The notes under the pieces were generated by a model. That model saw only the letters and a list, made by a program, of their open reading frames with translations. It was not told the DNA's origin and did no database searches. Shown here one piece after another: positions 15,482 through 24,469 of a DNA stretch of 64,000 nucleotides (its first letter is position 1; the number at the start of each line of letters is the position of its first letter). A program made the position numbers and the translations under genes. The stretch is from Caedibacter sp052030685 (GTDB lineage Bacteria > Pseudomonadota > Gammaproteobacteria > Francisellales > Francisellaceae). The stretch covers positions 62,001 through 126,000 of the forward strand of contig NZ_JBQAJM010000001.1 in NCBI RefSeq assembly GCF_052030685.1, given 5' to 3'.

Positions 15482-17825
15482 AGGTTTAAGAGGACTCTCA
15501 CGCACACAAGAAGCACGCCCAAGTGAGAGCATTCGTGACACTCGCGGCTTAATCTTCCAGCTTTATGAACTTTGCTCATCACGCTTAGGAAGTATTTGTG
15601 TGATTATATTATCACTCGTCGCGTTGACTTGGCTACCACTTATCAGTGACTTACTGTTTGTATTTATATTAGTAATCTTCTGGAATGCATTTTGGCAAAT
15701 TCCAAGATTGCCTTTTCGCTTACCTTTAGGCGCCAAACATCCCGATTTGTCAAATAGCAACCTAGTGCAAAAAAAAATATCCAAACCTTCTGGACTTTAC
15801 TTTTTTGGCAATGAAATTGCCAGCAAACAAGAAGTTTGGTTTAGTGATGAAGATATGCGTACTCATGCATTAATCTTGGGCTCAACAGGCTCTGGTAAAA
15901 CTCAAACCTTACTTTCAATTGCTTTTAATGCACTATCCCAAGGCTCAGGTTTTATTTATGTTGATGGAAAAGGTGATAACTCCCTCTATGCCCAAGTTTT
16001 TTCAATGGCTAAATTCATGGGACGCGAGGATGATTTGCTGGTAATTAATTATATGACTGGTGCTGAGGACATTATTGGGCCACAAAAAGATATGATATCC
16101 AATACACTTAATCCATTTGCCTTAGGCTCCTCAAGCATGCTATCACAATTAATTGTTAGCATGATGTCTTCTTCGGATAGCGGTGGCGGTGATGGGGATA
16201 TGTGGAAAGGAAGAGCAATATCCTTTGTTGAAGCATTAATGCGTTTGCTTGTTTATCTTAGAGACAAAGGTTACTTACTGCTTGAAGCCAATACGATTCG
16301 CCGCTATTTTATCCTTGATGTTGTCGAGGATTTACTTCATAAGCAAAAAATCCTTGATCACAATAACAGTACAGTTGTCATACGGGAAAAACTTCCTACT
16401 GACGTTACCGATCCAATGTATAACTACCTTGCAACATTACCTGGTTATCAGGAAAAAAACGTCGGTAAGCAATCTGACAAAACATATGAACAACACGGCT
16501 ATATCACCATGCAATTAACACGTATATTTGGTTCACTTGCCGATGTTTACGCACATATTATGCGTACCAACCTTGCAGATGTTGATTTTAGTGATGTTAT
16601 TCTAAATCGCCGCATTCTAGTCGTCTTATTGCCTGCACTAGAGAAATCGCCAGACGAGTTGTCAAATCTAGGAAAATTGATTATTGCTTCATTAAAAGCC
16701 ATGCTTGCTGCAGGCCTTGGCTCAAAAATACAAGGTGAATATAAAGAAGTTATCGAATCTAAACCTTCTAATTCTGATACGCCTTTCTTATGCATTTTAG
16801 ACGAGTATGGCTATTATGCTGTAGAAGGGTTTGCTGTTGTTCCTGCTCAAGCGCGATCACTTGGTTTCTCTGTGGTGTTTGCTGGACAAGATATTCCTGC
16901 TTTCCAAAAAGCATCCAAAGAAGAAGCTGCTTCCATTTTTGCAAATACAAACATTAAGTTGTGTATGAAATTAGAAGACCCTACTGAAACATGGGACTTT
17001 TTTAACAAAACAGCAGGAGAAGCCTATGTATCAACCGTCAGAAGTTACAACATGGGGCAAGATGGCAATAGTTTGGGCTATAAAGATTCCAAAGAAGCAG
17101 GCATTGAAAAACGAGCACGACTGGACCTTATGGATTTGAAGGATCAATTACCTGGTGAGGCGCATGTGTTTTTTAAATCAAACATTGTCAGAATGCGATC
17201 ATTTTACGCTGCACCTAAAAAAACAAAACATATTGCGATTAATCAGTTCTTGAAAGTAGAGCCTTATACTATCGCTTTCATTGAATCAGCTAAAGTTGCT
17301 TTTGGCAAACATCATTACAAGAAATTAGACGCATTACCACTAAGTTCGGCCTTACTGCAAGAAGGTATGGCTAGCAATATTAACATTTCACATGCAGAAG
17401 ATGAGTCATTTCTAACGGCCGAAGCTGAGCAAGCTCATCATGGTTCACAAGAAAGTCCTGATCAAACACGATATGAAAAAAAGGATCCACTTGCTGACAT
17501 TAATTCTCTGATAAAAAACAGTCTACTATTTGATGCTATCGATCTTGAGGATAAACTCAATAACGATTATTTTGATTTGACACAGTCAAATATGACACTT
17601 CATTTGATTAACGCTCAAGAATTGCAAAAGCTATTTTATAAACTCAATACCATGCTTGGCGTTAAGCTCAATGAAAATAAAACACAAATTCTTGAGAAAC
17701 TCAAACATATCAGCCACCTTTCCAAGCAATACTCACAGCAAAAATCACAAGTCAATTTGAAGGATCTGTTTCAACAAACATTAGCTGAGAGCAATACAAC
17801 ATCTAATAAAAAGAGTGCAAAATGA
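15474..17825 (+). CDS. dotL: DotL/IcmO type IV coupling ATPase
   Basis: 783 residues, the same length as Legionella DotL. Two N-terminal transmembrane helices (about 40-75) are followed by Walker A (ILGSTGSGKTQTLL, about 139-152), IYVDGKGDNSLYAQ, Walker B (LCILDEYGYY) and GQDIPAFQKASKEEA. It recruits substrates to the channel at the inner membrane. A C-terminal tail of about 150 residues (from about 635, acidic and helical) is present, the region that in Legionella binds DotN, IcmS, IcmW and LvgA. Retention of this tail points to a protein-exporting rather than purely conjugative system. Confidence 0.95.
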   Translation: MSKGLRGLSRTQEARPSESIRDTRGLIFQLYELCSSRLGSICVIILSLVALTWLPLISDLLFVFILVIFWNAFWQIPRLPFRLPLGAKHPDLSNSNLVQKKISKPSGLYFFGNEIASKQEVWFSDEDMRTHALILGSTGSGKTQTLLSIAFNALSQGSGFIYVDGKGDNSLYAQVFSMAKFMGREDDLLVINYMTGAEDIIGPQKDMISNTLNPFALGSSSMLSQLIVSMMSSSDSGGGDGDMWKGRAISFVEALMRLLVYLRDKGYLLLEANTIRRYFILDVVEDLLHKQKILDHNNSTVVIREKLPTDVTDPMYNYLATLPGYQEKNVGKQSDKTYEQHGYITMQLTRIFGSLADVYAHIMRTNLADVDFSDVILNRRILVVLLPALEKSPDELSNLGKLIIASLKAMLAAGLGSKIQGEYKEVIESKPSNSDTPFLCILDEYGYYAVEGFAVVPAQARSLGFSVVFAGQDIPAFQKASKEEAASIFANTNIKLCMKLEDPTETWDFFNKTAGEAYVSTVRSYNMGQDGNSLGYKDSKEAGIEKRARLDLMDLKDQLPGEAHVFFKSNIVRMRSFYAAPKKTKHIAINQFLKVEPYTIAFIESAKVAFGKHHYKKLDALPLSSALLQEGMASNINISHAEDESFLTAEAEQAHHGSQESPDQTRYEKKDPLADINSLIKNSLLFDAIDLEDKLNNDYFDLTQSNMTLHLINAQELQKLFYKLNTMLGVKLNENKTQILEKLKHISHLSKQYSQQKSQVNLKDLFQQTLAESNTTSNKKSAK

Positions 17826-18109
17826 TTTTAACTAACATTATGAAACATCTCATCCAAGAGCATCATCTAACCTTTATTGAGAATCAACAAACAAAAGATT
17901 TTGGGAAATTAACTCAGGTAGAGATCTTTATCAAAGCATTAATATCACAAGCTGATAATAACTACCTTTATGTTTTTGATAGCTCAATGACAAGAAGTAT
18001 TAGTGACACAAACTTTGATCTAATACAGGTTTTATTTATTTACGACGCTTTGCTTAACCTGATTGATGAAGGCGTTATCAACATTGATAAACTATTGGGA
18101 GATAATTAA
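17822..18109 (+). CDS. Small acidic protein between DotL and DotM, candidate IcmS-like adaptor
   Basis: 95 residues, overlapping dotL by 4 bp and sharing one base with dotM, so tightly coupled to both. No transmembrane segment. By eye the helix pattern resembles IcmS (114 residues): an N-terminal IMKHLIQEHHLTFIEN, a central IFIKALISQADN, and the C-terminal LFIYDALLNLIDEGV...DKLLGD, comparable to the CMTDVMNELIQGG...LDELMYD end of IcmS. The similarity is weak but position, size and acidity agree. IcmS pairs with IcmW to present effectors to DotL. A lineage-specific DotL partner is the alternative. Confidence 0.45.
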   Translation: MILTNIMKHLIQEHHLTFIENQQTKDFGKLTQVEIFIKALISQADNNYLYVFDSSMTRSISDTNFDLIQVLFIYDALLNLIDEGVINIDKLLGDN

Positions 18110-19188
18110 TGTCTAACTCTGCTAATAGCAGTAATGATGACGGAATGGCACCAACTTATATCGTTGTCATTATCCTGCTAGCACTACTCCTGTTTTACTG
18201 GCTTTTCCACAATCAGCTTATTAAAGCAATATTTATCATAAAACGCTTTGAGTTATCGATTATTATGCTGTGGGATGCCCACTATAGTATGTTGATGAAT
18301 TGGTGTAATCATGTATTAGAATCGACCGTCACACTGAAGCAGCTCAAATATTTAGGCTACAATACCAGTGACGCTTTAATGTCTATTTTTTGGGGTGTTG
18401 GCATAACATTGATCACCATCATATTTTTCTTCCATCCCAATAGAAAATATAGACAAACCTTCTCAATGCCGAGTTTATCTCAATTCATTGCTCAACGCTT
18501 TAATAAGGTTTATACGCCAAAAAATGAAACGCGATCCAAAACCAACCTTGGCACAGCATTAACACCCGTTGAATATTTGCAACATCATCTTTTGATCCCA
18601 AATAAAAAACTTGACCTTATTGCACTACATAGTAATTTAAGTCAACAACTTGGCAATCGTTGTATCAATATCGCACAGGAGCCTCTTGAAATATCCGGCC
18701 TAGCTGTCGTTTTTTCCTTATACATTCTGGATAAGCGCAAGCAAGCTGACACGCTTTTAAGTTATCTAAACTACGAATTCAGCCAACATAACAATCAGTT
18801 TAAAAACTTTATCAATCGATACAAACTCAACAAATATTTAAATAAACATTTAATGGAATGTATGTCTCACGATAATATTCAGAAAATTGTAACAAAACAT
18901 CACTACACTTATACCATGTTATGCTCACTGTTAAGTACTGCAAGAAAAGGAGGTATTGTTCCTACTTCATCATTCTTATGGTTAAAACCCGTTAATCGAA
19001 CTTTATGGTATGCTTTAAATAATGTTGGCAGAAAAACACTTTTTAGTGAAGGCGCTGCTGTTATCTCACATTGGCAATTTGAACTTTCATTAAACATGCC
19101 TTTTTCTTCACCCATGATCGACAACGTATCCAAAGCATTACAGCAAGAATATCAACTTTATGAGTCTTTACATCATGATAAATCCTGA
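18109..19188 (+). CDS. dotM: DotM/IcmP coupling-complex membrane protein
   Basis: 359 residues (Legionella IcmP 376). Two N-terminal helices (about 14-33 and 95-115) precede a cytoplasmic domain that includes TALTPVEYLQHHLLIPNKKL, HHYTYTMLCSLLSTARKGGI and the conserved SSFLWLKPVNRTLWYALNN. These are typical of the DotM/TrbA family. DotM binds DotL and recognises acidic signals of effectors. Gene order dotL-(small)-dotM-dotN supports the call. Confidence 0.92.
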   Translation: MSNSANSSNDDGMAPTYIVVIILLALLLFYWLFHNQLIKAIFIIKRFELSIIMLWDAHYSMLMNWCNHVLESTVTLKQLKYLGYNTSDALMSIFWGVGITLITIIFFFHPNRKYRQTFSMPSLSQFIAQRFNKVYTPKNETRSKTNLGTALTPVEYLQHHLLIPNKKLDLIALHSNLSQQLGNRCINIAQEPLEISGLAVVFSLYILDKRKQADTLLSYLNYEFSQHNNQFKNFINRYKLNKYLNKHLMECMSHDNIQKIVTKHHYTYTMLCSLLSTARKGGIVPTSSFLWLKPVNRTLWYALNNVGRKTLFSEGAAVISHWQFELSLNMPFSSPMIDNVSKALQQEYQLYESLHHDKS

Positions 19189-19753
19189 TATTAAACTAAA
19201 GCTTCTAGCTTCTTCGAATCATACCCATGCATTTCTAAAACGCTTTAAAGCACCAAAATACAGTAATTGCAAGCAAAAACTACTTGAGGAAAGTACCAGT
19301 TGCTATTTTTGTCAACAACAGCAAACTGATCTCTATATTATCAATCTTGATCTTAATTACACTAATAACCATTTTAGCAATCTCGCACTTGCCTGCCATT
19401 TTTGTACCTATGTTCAGCATCTGGATTTGAGTGATCAATACAAACATCTGCTACAACATATTATTTATTTACCTGATATTTCTCAACAGGAACTTAATCA
19501 GCATTATCATCAATGGCAGAATATGATTAAGCAAAAACAGAATATTTTTGCTATTCAGGAAGCCATTTCTGAATTATCGGAGCGATCTGAATTAATCGAT
19601 GAAATTATTGGATTTAAAACTAATTTCAAAGATCAGCTAGGTCTATTGCTCAAGCCCTACGATAATGGACATTCATTATTGTCTCACCTACGCTGGCTAC
19701 CCAGTTTTGAACTCTTGAGATCTTTTGACCCTACAATACTTTTTGATTCATAA
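19160..19753 (+). CDS. dotN: DotN/IcmJ-like zinc-binding coupling protein
   Basis: 197 residues (Legionella IcmJ 208). Two cysteine pairs, CYFCQ (about 48-51) and ACHFC (about 73-77), with a nearby single Cys, fit the Cys4 zinc site known in DotN. The rest is helical and ends in RWLPSFELLRSFDPTILF. DotN binds the tail of DotL. The frame overlaps dotM by 29 bp; an internal ATG (MINPDIKL, 19175) is an alternative start still within dotM. This closes the first Dot/Icm operon. Confidence 0.85.
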   Translation: MSLYIMINPDIKLKLLASSNHTHAFLKRFKAPKYSNCKQKLLEESTSCYFCQQQQTDLYIINLDLNYTNNHFSNLALACHFCTYVQHLDLSDQYKHLLQHIIYLPDISQQELNQHYHQWQNMIKQKQNIFAIQEAISELSERSELIDEIIGFKTNFKDQLGLLLKPYDNGHSLLSHLRWLPSFELLRSFDPTILFDS

Positions 19754-19801
19754 ACCAAAACACATCAATTGCACAATACCTCATCGCCTTTGAGATATAG
19801 C

Positions 19802-19835
19802 TATACCGCCCACAAAATGATTCACGAGCGGTATA
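19802..19835. repeat. Best copy of the dispersed palindromic repeat (perfect 8-bp arms)
   Basis: TATACCGC at 19802-19809 and GCGGTATA at 19828-19835 form a perfect inverted repeat around the core CCACAAAATGATTCACGA. It sits in the 157-bp spacer between dotN and the NRPS gene. Related degenerate copies lie near 10353, 10484, 33681, 45721 and 45903. It could be a REP-like element, a transcript-end hairpin or an operator. Confidence 0.65.
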
Positions 19836-19910
19836 CATTATATGACTACTTGTTACTGGCATTATGATCCTGTTTGAGAGTATGCTGTCAGGCACCGATA
19901 AGAGCACTGA

Positions 19911-22900
19911 ATGATATGGTGGAAAATGGTGTGCCTTCAGTTAACAAAACAACAAGATGAGTTATGGTATGCCTACAAGCTCAATCCAAAGGCAGATAGC
20001 TATAATATTTCTGTATTGTATCGTGTTGAAGGTAACTTAGATATAAAAAAATTCAAGTCAATTTATTTAACTATCGGTCATTACTTTGAAGCATTTAAAA
20101 CACGCTTTATTGAAAAAGATGGTAGAGTATCTCAAATTATACGTGACCATTTTGACGGTGAATTTATCTATCAAACACTTAATAATTCAACTGATCAAGA
20201 AGCCCTTGACGCAATCGAAGCATTAAGAGCCAAGCCATTTAACCTTGAAAAAGATTGGTTATTTAGAGCTATTTTAATCAAGACGAATGATAAGACGCAT
20301 TATTTTCAATTTGTCTGGCATCATATTATTTCCGATGGACTAACGACAACTATTTTTAGTGAAACCTTTGAAAAACTTTATAACGAAGGCTTAGAAGCCA
20401 TCAATCAATTCAAAACCTATTCGCTAACTGACTATTTACAGTACGAAACATCGGTGATTGCTAAGAAGAAGGAAGAAACCATTAAGTACTGGCAAAACCA
20501 CCTTAAAGGATGTCAACAAAATGAACTTGCTAAATACACTTATAATGATGGCGGGCAAATCAATCGTAAGCGACTTAATATTGATTCAAAAGCTTTAAAT
20601 AAACTGCTTAAAACACACAAGACAACACCCTTTATATTTTTCAATGCACTCATTAGTGCCTTTATTTTTAGATGCTTTCACTTAACGGATATTCTGTTAT
20701 CTTACCCAAAAAATATACGACCAAAGGAGTTTGACAAGATAGTCGGCTATTTCGTCAGTATGTTTCCTATGCGTGTGCAAGTATCAGGAGAGATGACTTT
20801 TGCTAGCTTGCTTTATAATATAAAAAAGCGGTATAAAGAAGATAGAAATTATCAGGAAATTGCTTTTGAGGAAATACGCAAAGCATTAAAGTTTGATGTA
20901 AAACCCAATATATCAATAATCGAAACCTGTCTTTTATCTCAACCAATAAAGTTGAGTGATCTTACAGTTAATCATTTAGAGTTTTTCTATGGTAACAAAA
21001 TAACCACACTGAGTTTTGCATATGATAAGAATGTTTTGTGTTATGAAATCGTTTATCGTGCAAACTATATCCCTAGCTATTTCATTGGGTATTTTGAAAA
21101 TTTGATCAATGAGATTTTAGCCAGCACAGATAAAAAGGTATCTGAATATGAGTTAATGTCAATTGATCAAAAAAAAAAACTACTCTGCGATTGGAATAAT
21201 ACGGATAAACCCTATCCAAAAGATGAGACTATTCACCAACTATTTGAAGAGCAAGTTAAAAGAAATCCTGACAATATCGCCATTGTTTTTGAGAGCGAAC
21301 AACTTAACTATGCGCAGTTAAATGCCAAAGCGAATCAACTAGCACGCTATATCAGATCGAGCAATACCATTTCTCCTGATGATTTAATCGCTTTATATCT
21401 AGATAAAAGCTTAGAAATGATTATTGGCATTTTGGCTATTTTGAAATCAGGAGCGGCATATGTCCCTCTTGACCCCATCTACCCTGATGAAAGAGTGAAG
21501 TATATCCTTAATGATACTCAAGCATCTTTGGTATTATCACAATCACATTACATCTCAAGACTGCAAGCTATTTCTAAGGCACCCATCATATCACTTGAGA
21601 GTGATTGCTACGAAAGCCTCTCAAGTGAGAATTTAATGCCAGCAAGCACCGCCAATGATTTGGCTTATGTGATATATACTTCGGGTACAACTGGGCAACC
21701 TAAAGGTGTTTGTATATCACACAAAAATTTATGTAATATGGCATTTTCACAGCAAAAAAAGTTAACGATCAATGAAAAATCAAAAATTTTGCAATTTGCA
21801 TCAATTGGTTTTGATGCCTCAGTATGGGAGATTTTTGGTGCTTTAAGTTTTGGTGCTCAGTTACATATTCTATCGGACACAAAAAAATTACAACTTAAAT
21901 ATCTGGAAAGCTATTTATTATTCAATAAAATTTCACATGCTACATTACCACCCAGACTCATAGAAAACTTGAATGCAAAATGTTTACCTAATTGTTTATG
22001 CTCCGCAGGAGAAGTTTTAAATATAAAAATTTTACAAAAATTAATTGCACAAGAGTATTTTATGAATGCGTATGGTTTAACTGAAACTTCAGTATGTTCA
22101 ACTATACATAAATGCAACCGTAACAGCCTAAATAACACTATTGGTAAATCAATTGATAATAATAAATGCTATGTTGTTGATATATGCAACAATCTTGTGC
22201 CAATTGGTGTTATTGGTGAATTATATATCGGCGGGGCAGGGTTAGCACATGGTTATCTTAACAAACCTGAATTAACCACTGAAAAATTTATTCCTAACCC
22301 ATTTGCTACTGAAACCGACAAAGCCAATGGCTATGATCGTTTATATAAAACAGGGGATTTAGTTCGCTGGCTGCCTGATGGCAACCTAGAGTATATTGGA
22401 CGCAAAGATAACCAAGTTAAAATACGTGGCTTTAGAATTGAATTGGCTGAAATTGAAAGTGCCTTAATCAATATTACAGGTATTCAACAAGCTATCGTTA
22501 TCAATAGAGTAGTGAATGATGAACAATGCCTTTTTGCTTATTACACTGCCAATGAGCAAATTAATCCTGAATTAATAATAGATAAACTCACTAACAAACT
22601 GCCAAATTACATGGTGCCAAGTGCTGCCTTGCAAATTAATGAGATACCACTCACCATTAATGGCAAAATTGATATCAATGCTTTACCTGAGATTAGATTT
22701 GAAAGCGATCAAGCTTATATTGAAGCAAGAACAGAACAGGAAAGAATTGTTTGTCAGGCATTCTCTAATTTACTACTTATTGAAAAAGTAGGCATTGATG
22801 ATGATTTCTTTAAGTTGGGAGGCAATTCTATTAAAGCCATTCAACTCGCTATGATGTTACAGTCAAATCTTGAGGTCGATGTTGCTGAAATTTTTGATTT

Positions 22901-24440
22901 ACGCACACCTAGGAAACTGGCGCACAATAAGCAAATTACCCATGATCTATTGATTTCCAAATTAGAAAAAATTAAACATGAGTATGCCAACCAAAAGATT
23001 AAAGGACATGAAAAACTTAACACAGCGATGTCACTTAAAAAAGAGCAGTATTTATCACAAATAGCTAATATACCCGCAGTAAAATATACAACCAAATCCA
23101 TCCAAAATGTCCTATTAACCGGAGCCACCGGTTTTTTAGGATGCAACCTTCTCAACCAATTACTAACCTTAACACCCTATCGTATTTATCTATGCATTAG
23201 AGCCAAAGATAAGACACATGCCATGGAGCGTATGGCGCATAAATACCGGTTTTATTTTGATATTACTCTGGAAAAGTATTTTGCTGATCGCCTAGTTTAT
23301 ATCCCCTGTGATTTGGAAAAAGAACAAATCGGTGTATCAGATGAGCAATATTATCAACTGATACAAAATATCGATAGCATTATCCATTGTGCTGCGTTAG
23401 CAAAACATTTTGGTATTGAGCAGACGTTTTATAGAGCCAATGTTACATCAACGATTAATTTACTTAAGCTTTGTGAGCTAACCAATTTAAAAGATTTCCA
23501 TTATATTTCAAGCTATTCTGTGATGACAGGTGTTGTCAATGATAATGAAACTGTCCTGACTGAGGATGATCAATTAACGATTGATGGCGAATGGAATTCA
23601 CCATATACCAAAACCAAATACCTCGGTGAGATCAATACCATTAAATGGCGCGAAAAAGGCATTAATAGTAGCGTCTATCGTGTCGGGAACTTAGCTTTTA
23701 TGCAACAAAATGGTAAGGTGCAGGAAGATGTCAAAGATAATGCATTTGCAACCTATATTACCTTTATCCGCAAATTGGGCTGTATCGCTGATAATATGAA
23801 TGAAATAGAGATTTCACCTGCTGATATAACGGCAACAGCAATGGTGAAAATGTTTGATAAACGACAATTAAACAATCAGACACATCATGTATTTAATCCA
23901 AATAAGATCAAATTATCTCAAATGCTGAGTACGAAAAATCACACAATCACCATTGTAAATTTTGAAACTTTTATTGATGGGTTAGTTAACTATTTACAGC
24001 ATAATGATGATTGTGATTTAATTGGACGGTTTCTGTTACGCATGGAATGGCACGCCGATGGTAAAAATGGTCATTTTATTGGAAGTAATGGTAGCGCTAT
24101 TTTGCAAAACAAAACGGGATCCGTATTTAAGATGATAGATTTTCAATGGACAAGAATTAGTAACATGCAATTAAAATTCTATATTGAGAAATTGAACACT
24201 ATGCTTGATATAAATTTAGGAACGCCAACAAATGCACCTAAACCTTTTAAGGTACACATCTGGTTGAAAAGTATCAGAAGATTGTTAAATGAAGCCAAGC
24301 TTAAGGCGTTAAATATATTCAAAACACATAAAAAAGTGGTTGCAGTTATCAGTAGTGTATTAATTATAGCGCCATTATTATATACCTTAGAACTGTTAGA
24401 TATAATCACTATGCTACAATTTGCGGATGACACTGTTTAA
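19911..24440 (+). CDS. Single-module non-ribosomal peptide synthetase: C-A-T-reductase with C-terminal membrane anchor
   Basis: 1509 residues. Condensation domain (about 8-430) has an intact HHIISDG at 137-143. The adenylation domain (about 445-925) has YTSGTTGQPKG, NAYGLTET, YKTGD, GRKDNQVKIRG and NGKID. Read against GrsA, the pocket is D-A-W-T-C-A-A-V-C-K, close to phenylalanine codes. The carrier domain has DDDFFKLGGNSIKA with phosphopantetheine Ser973. The thioester-reductase domain (from about 1062) has TGATGFLG for NADPH, a catalytic Ser in YISSYS and Y-x3-K in SPYTKTK. Residues 1476-1496 form a hydrophobic helix, so the enzyme is probably membrane-bound. The expected product is an N-acyl or N-aminoacyl amino aldehyde or alcohol; the acyl donor is unknown. 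The phosphopantetheinyl transferase is not in the window. The start could also be Met6. Confidence 0.92.
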   Translation: MIWWKMVCLQLTKQQDELWYAYKLNPKADSYNISVLYRVEGNLDIKKFKSIYLTIGHYFEAFKTRFIEKDGRVSQIIRDHFDGEFIYQTLNNSTDQEALDAIEALRAKPFNLEKDWLFRAILIKTNDKTHYFQFVWHHIISDGLTTTIFSETFEKLYNEGLEAINQFKTYSLTDYLQYETSVIAKKKEETIKYWQNHLKGCQQNELAKYTYNDGGQINRKRLNIDSKALNKLLKTHKTTPFIFFNALISAFIFRCFHLTDILLSYPKNIRPKEFDKIVGYFVSMFPMRVQVSGEMTFASLLYNIKKRYKEDRNYQEIAFEEIRKALKFDVKPNISIIETCLLSQPIKLSDLTVNHLEFFYGNKITTLSFAYDKNVLCYEIVYRANYIPSYFIGYFENLINEILASTDKKVSEYELMSIDQKKKLLCDWNNTDKPYPKDETIHQLFEEQVKRNPDNIAIVFESEQLNYAQLNAKANQLARYIRSSNTISPDDLIALYLDKSLEMIIGILAILKSGAAYVPLDPIYPDERVKYILNDTQASLVLSQSHYISRLQAISKAPIISLESDCYESLSSENLMPASTANDLAYVIYTSGTTGQPKGVCISHKNLCNMAFSQQKKLTINEKSKILQFASIGFDASVWEIFGALSFGAQLHILSDTKKLQLKYLESYLLFNKISHATLPPRLIENLNAKCLPNCLCSAGEVLNIKILQKLIAQEYFMNAYGLTETSVCSTIHKCNRNSLNNTIGKSIDNNKCYVVDICNNLVPIGVIGELYIGGAGLAHGYLNKPELTTEKFIPNPFATETDKANGYDRLYKTGDLVRWLPDGNLEYIGRKDNQVKIRGFRIELAEIESALINITGIQQAIVINRVVNDEQCLFAYYTANEQINPELIIDKLTNKLPNYMVPSAALQINEIPLTINGKIDINALPEIRFESDQAYIEARTEQERIVCQAFSNLLLIEKVGIDDDFFKLGGNSIKAIQLAMMLQSNLEVDVAEIFDLRTPRKLAHNKQITHDLLISKLEKIKHEYANQKIKGHEKLNTAMSLKKEQYLSQIANIPAVKYTTKSIQNVLLTGATGFLGCNLLNQLLTLTPYRIYLCIRAKDKTHAMERMAHKYRFYFDITLEKYFADRLVYIPCDLEKEQIGVSDEQYYQLIQNIDSIIHCAALAKHFGIEQTFYRANVTSTINLLKLCELTNLKDFHYISSYSVMTGVVNDNETVLTEDDQLTIDGEWNSPYTKTKYLGEINTIKWREKGINSSVYRVGNLAFMQQNGKVQEDVKDNAFATYITFIRKLGCIADNMNEIEISPADITATAMVKMFDKRQLNNQTHHVFNPNKIKLSQMLSTKNHTITIVNFETFIDGLVNYLQHNDDCDLIGRFLLRMEWHADGKNGHFIGSNGSAILQNKTGSVFKMIDFQWTRISNMQLKFYIEKLNTMLDINLGTPTNAPKPFKVHIWLKSIRRLLNEAKLKALNIFKTHKKVVAVISSVLIIAPLLYTLELLDIITMLQFADDTV

Positions 24441-24469
24441 AACTTAAAATTAGGATCAAGGATGTAGAG

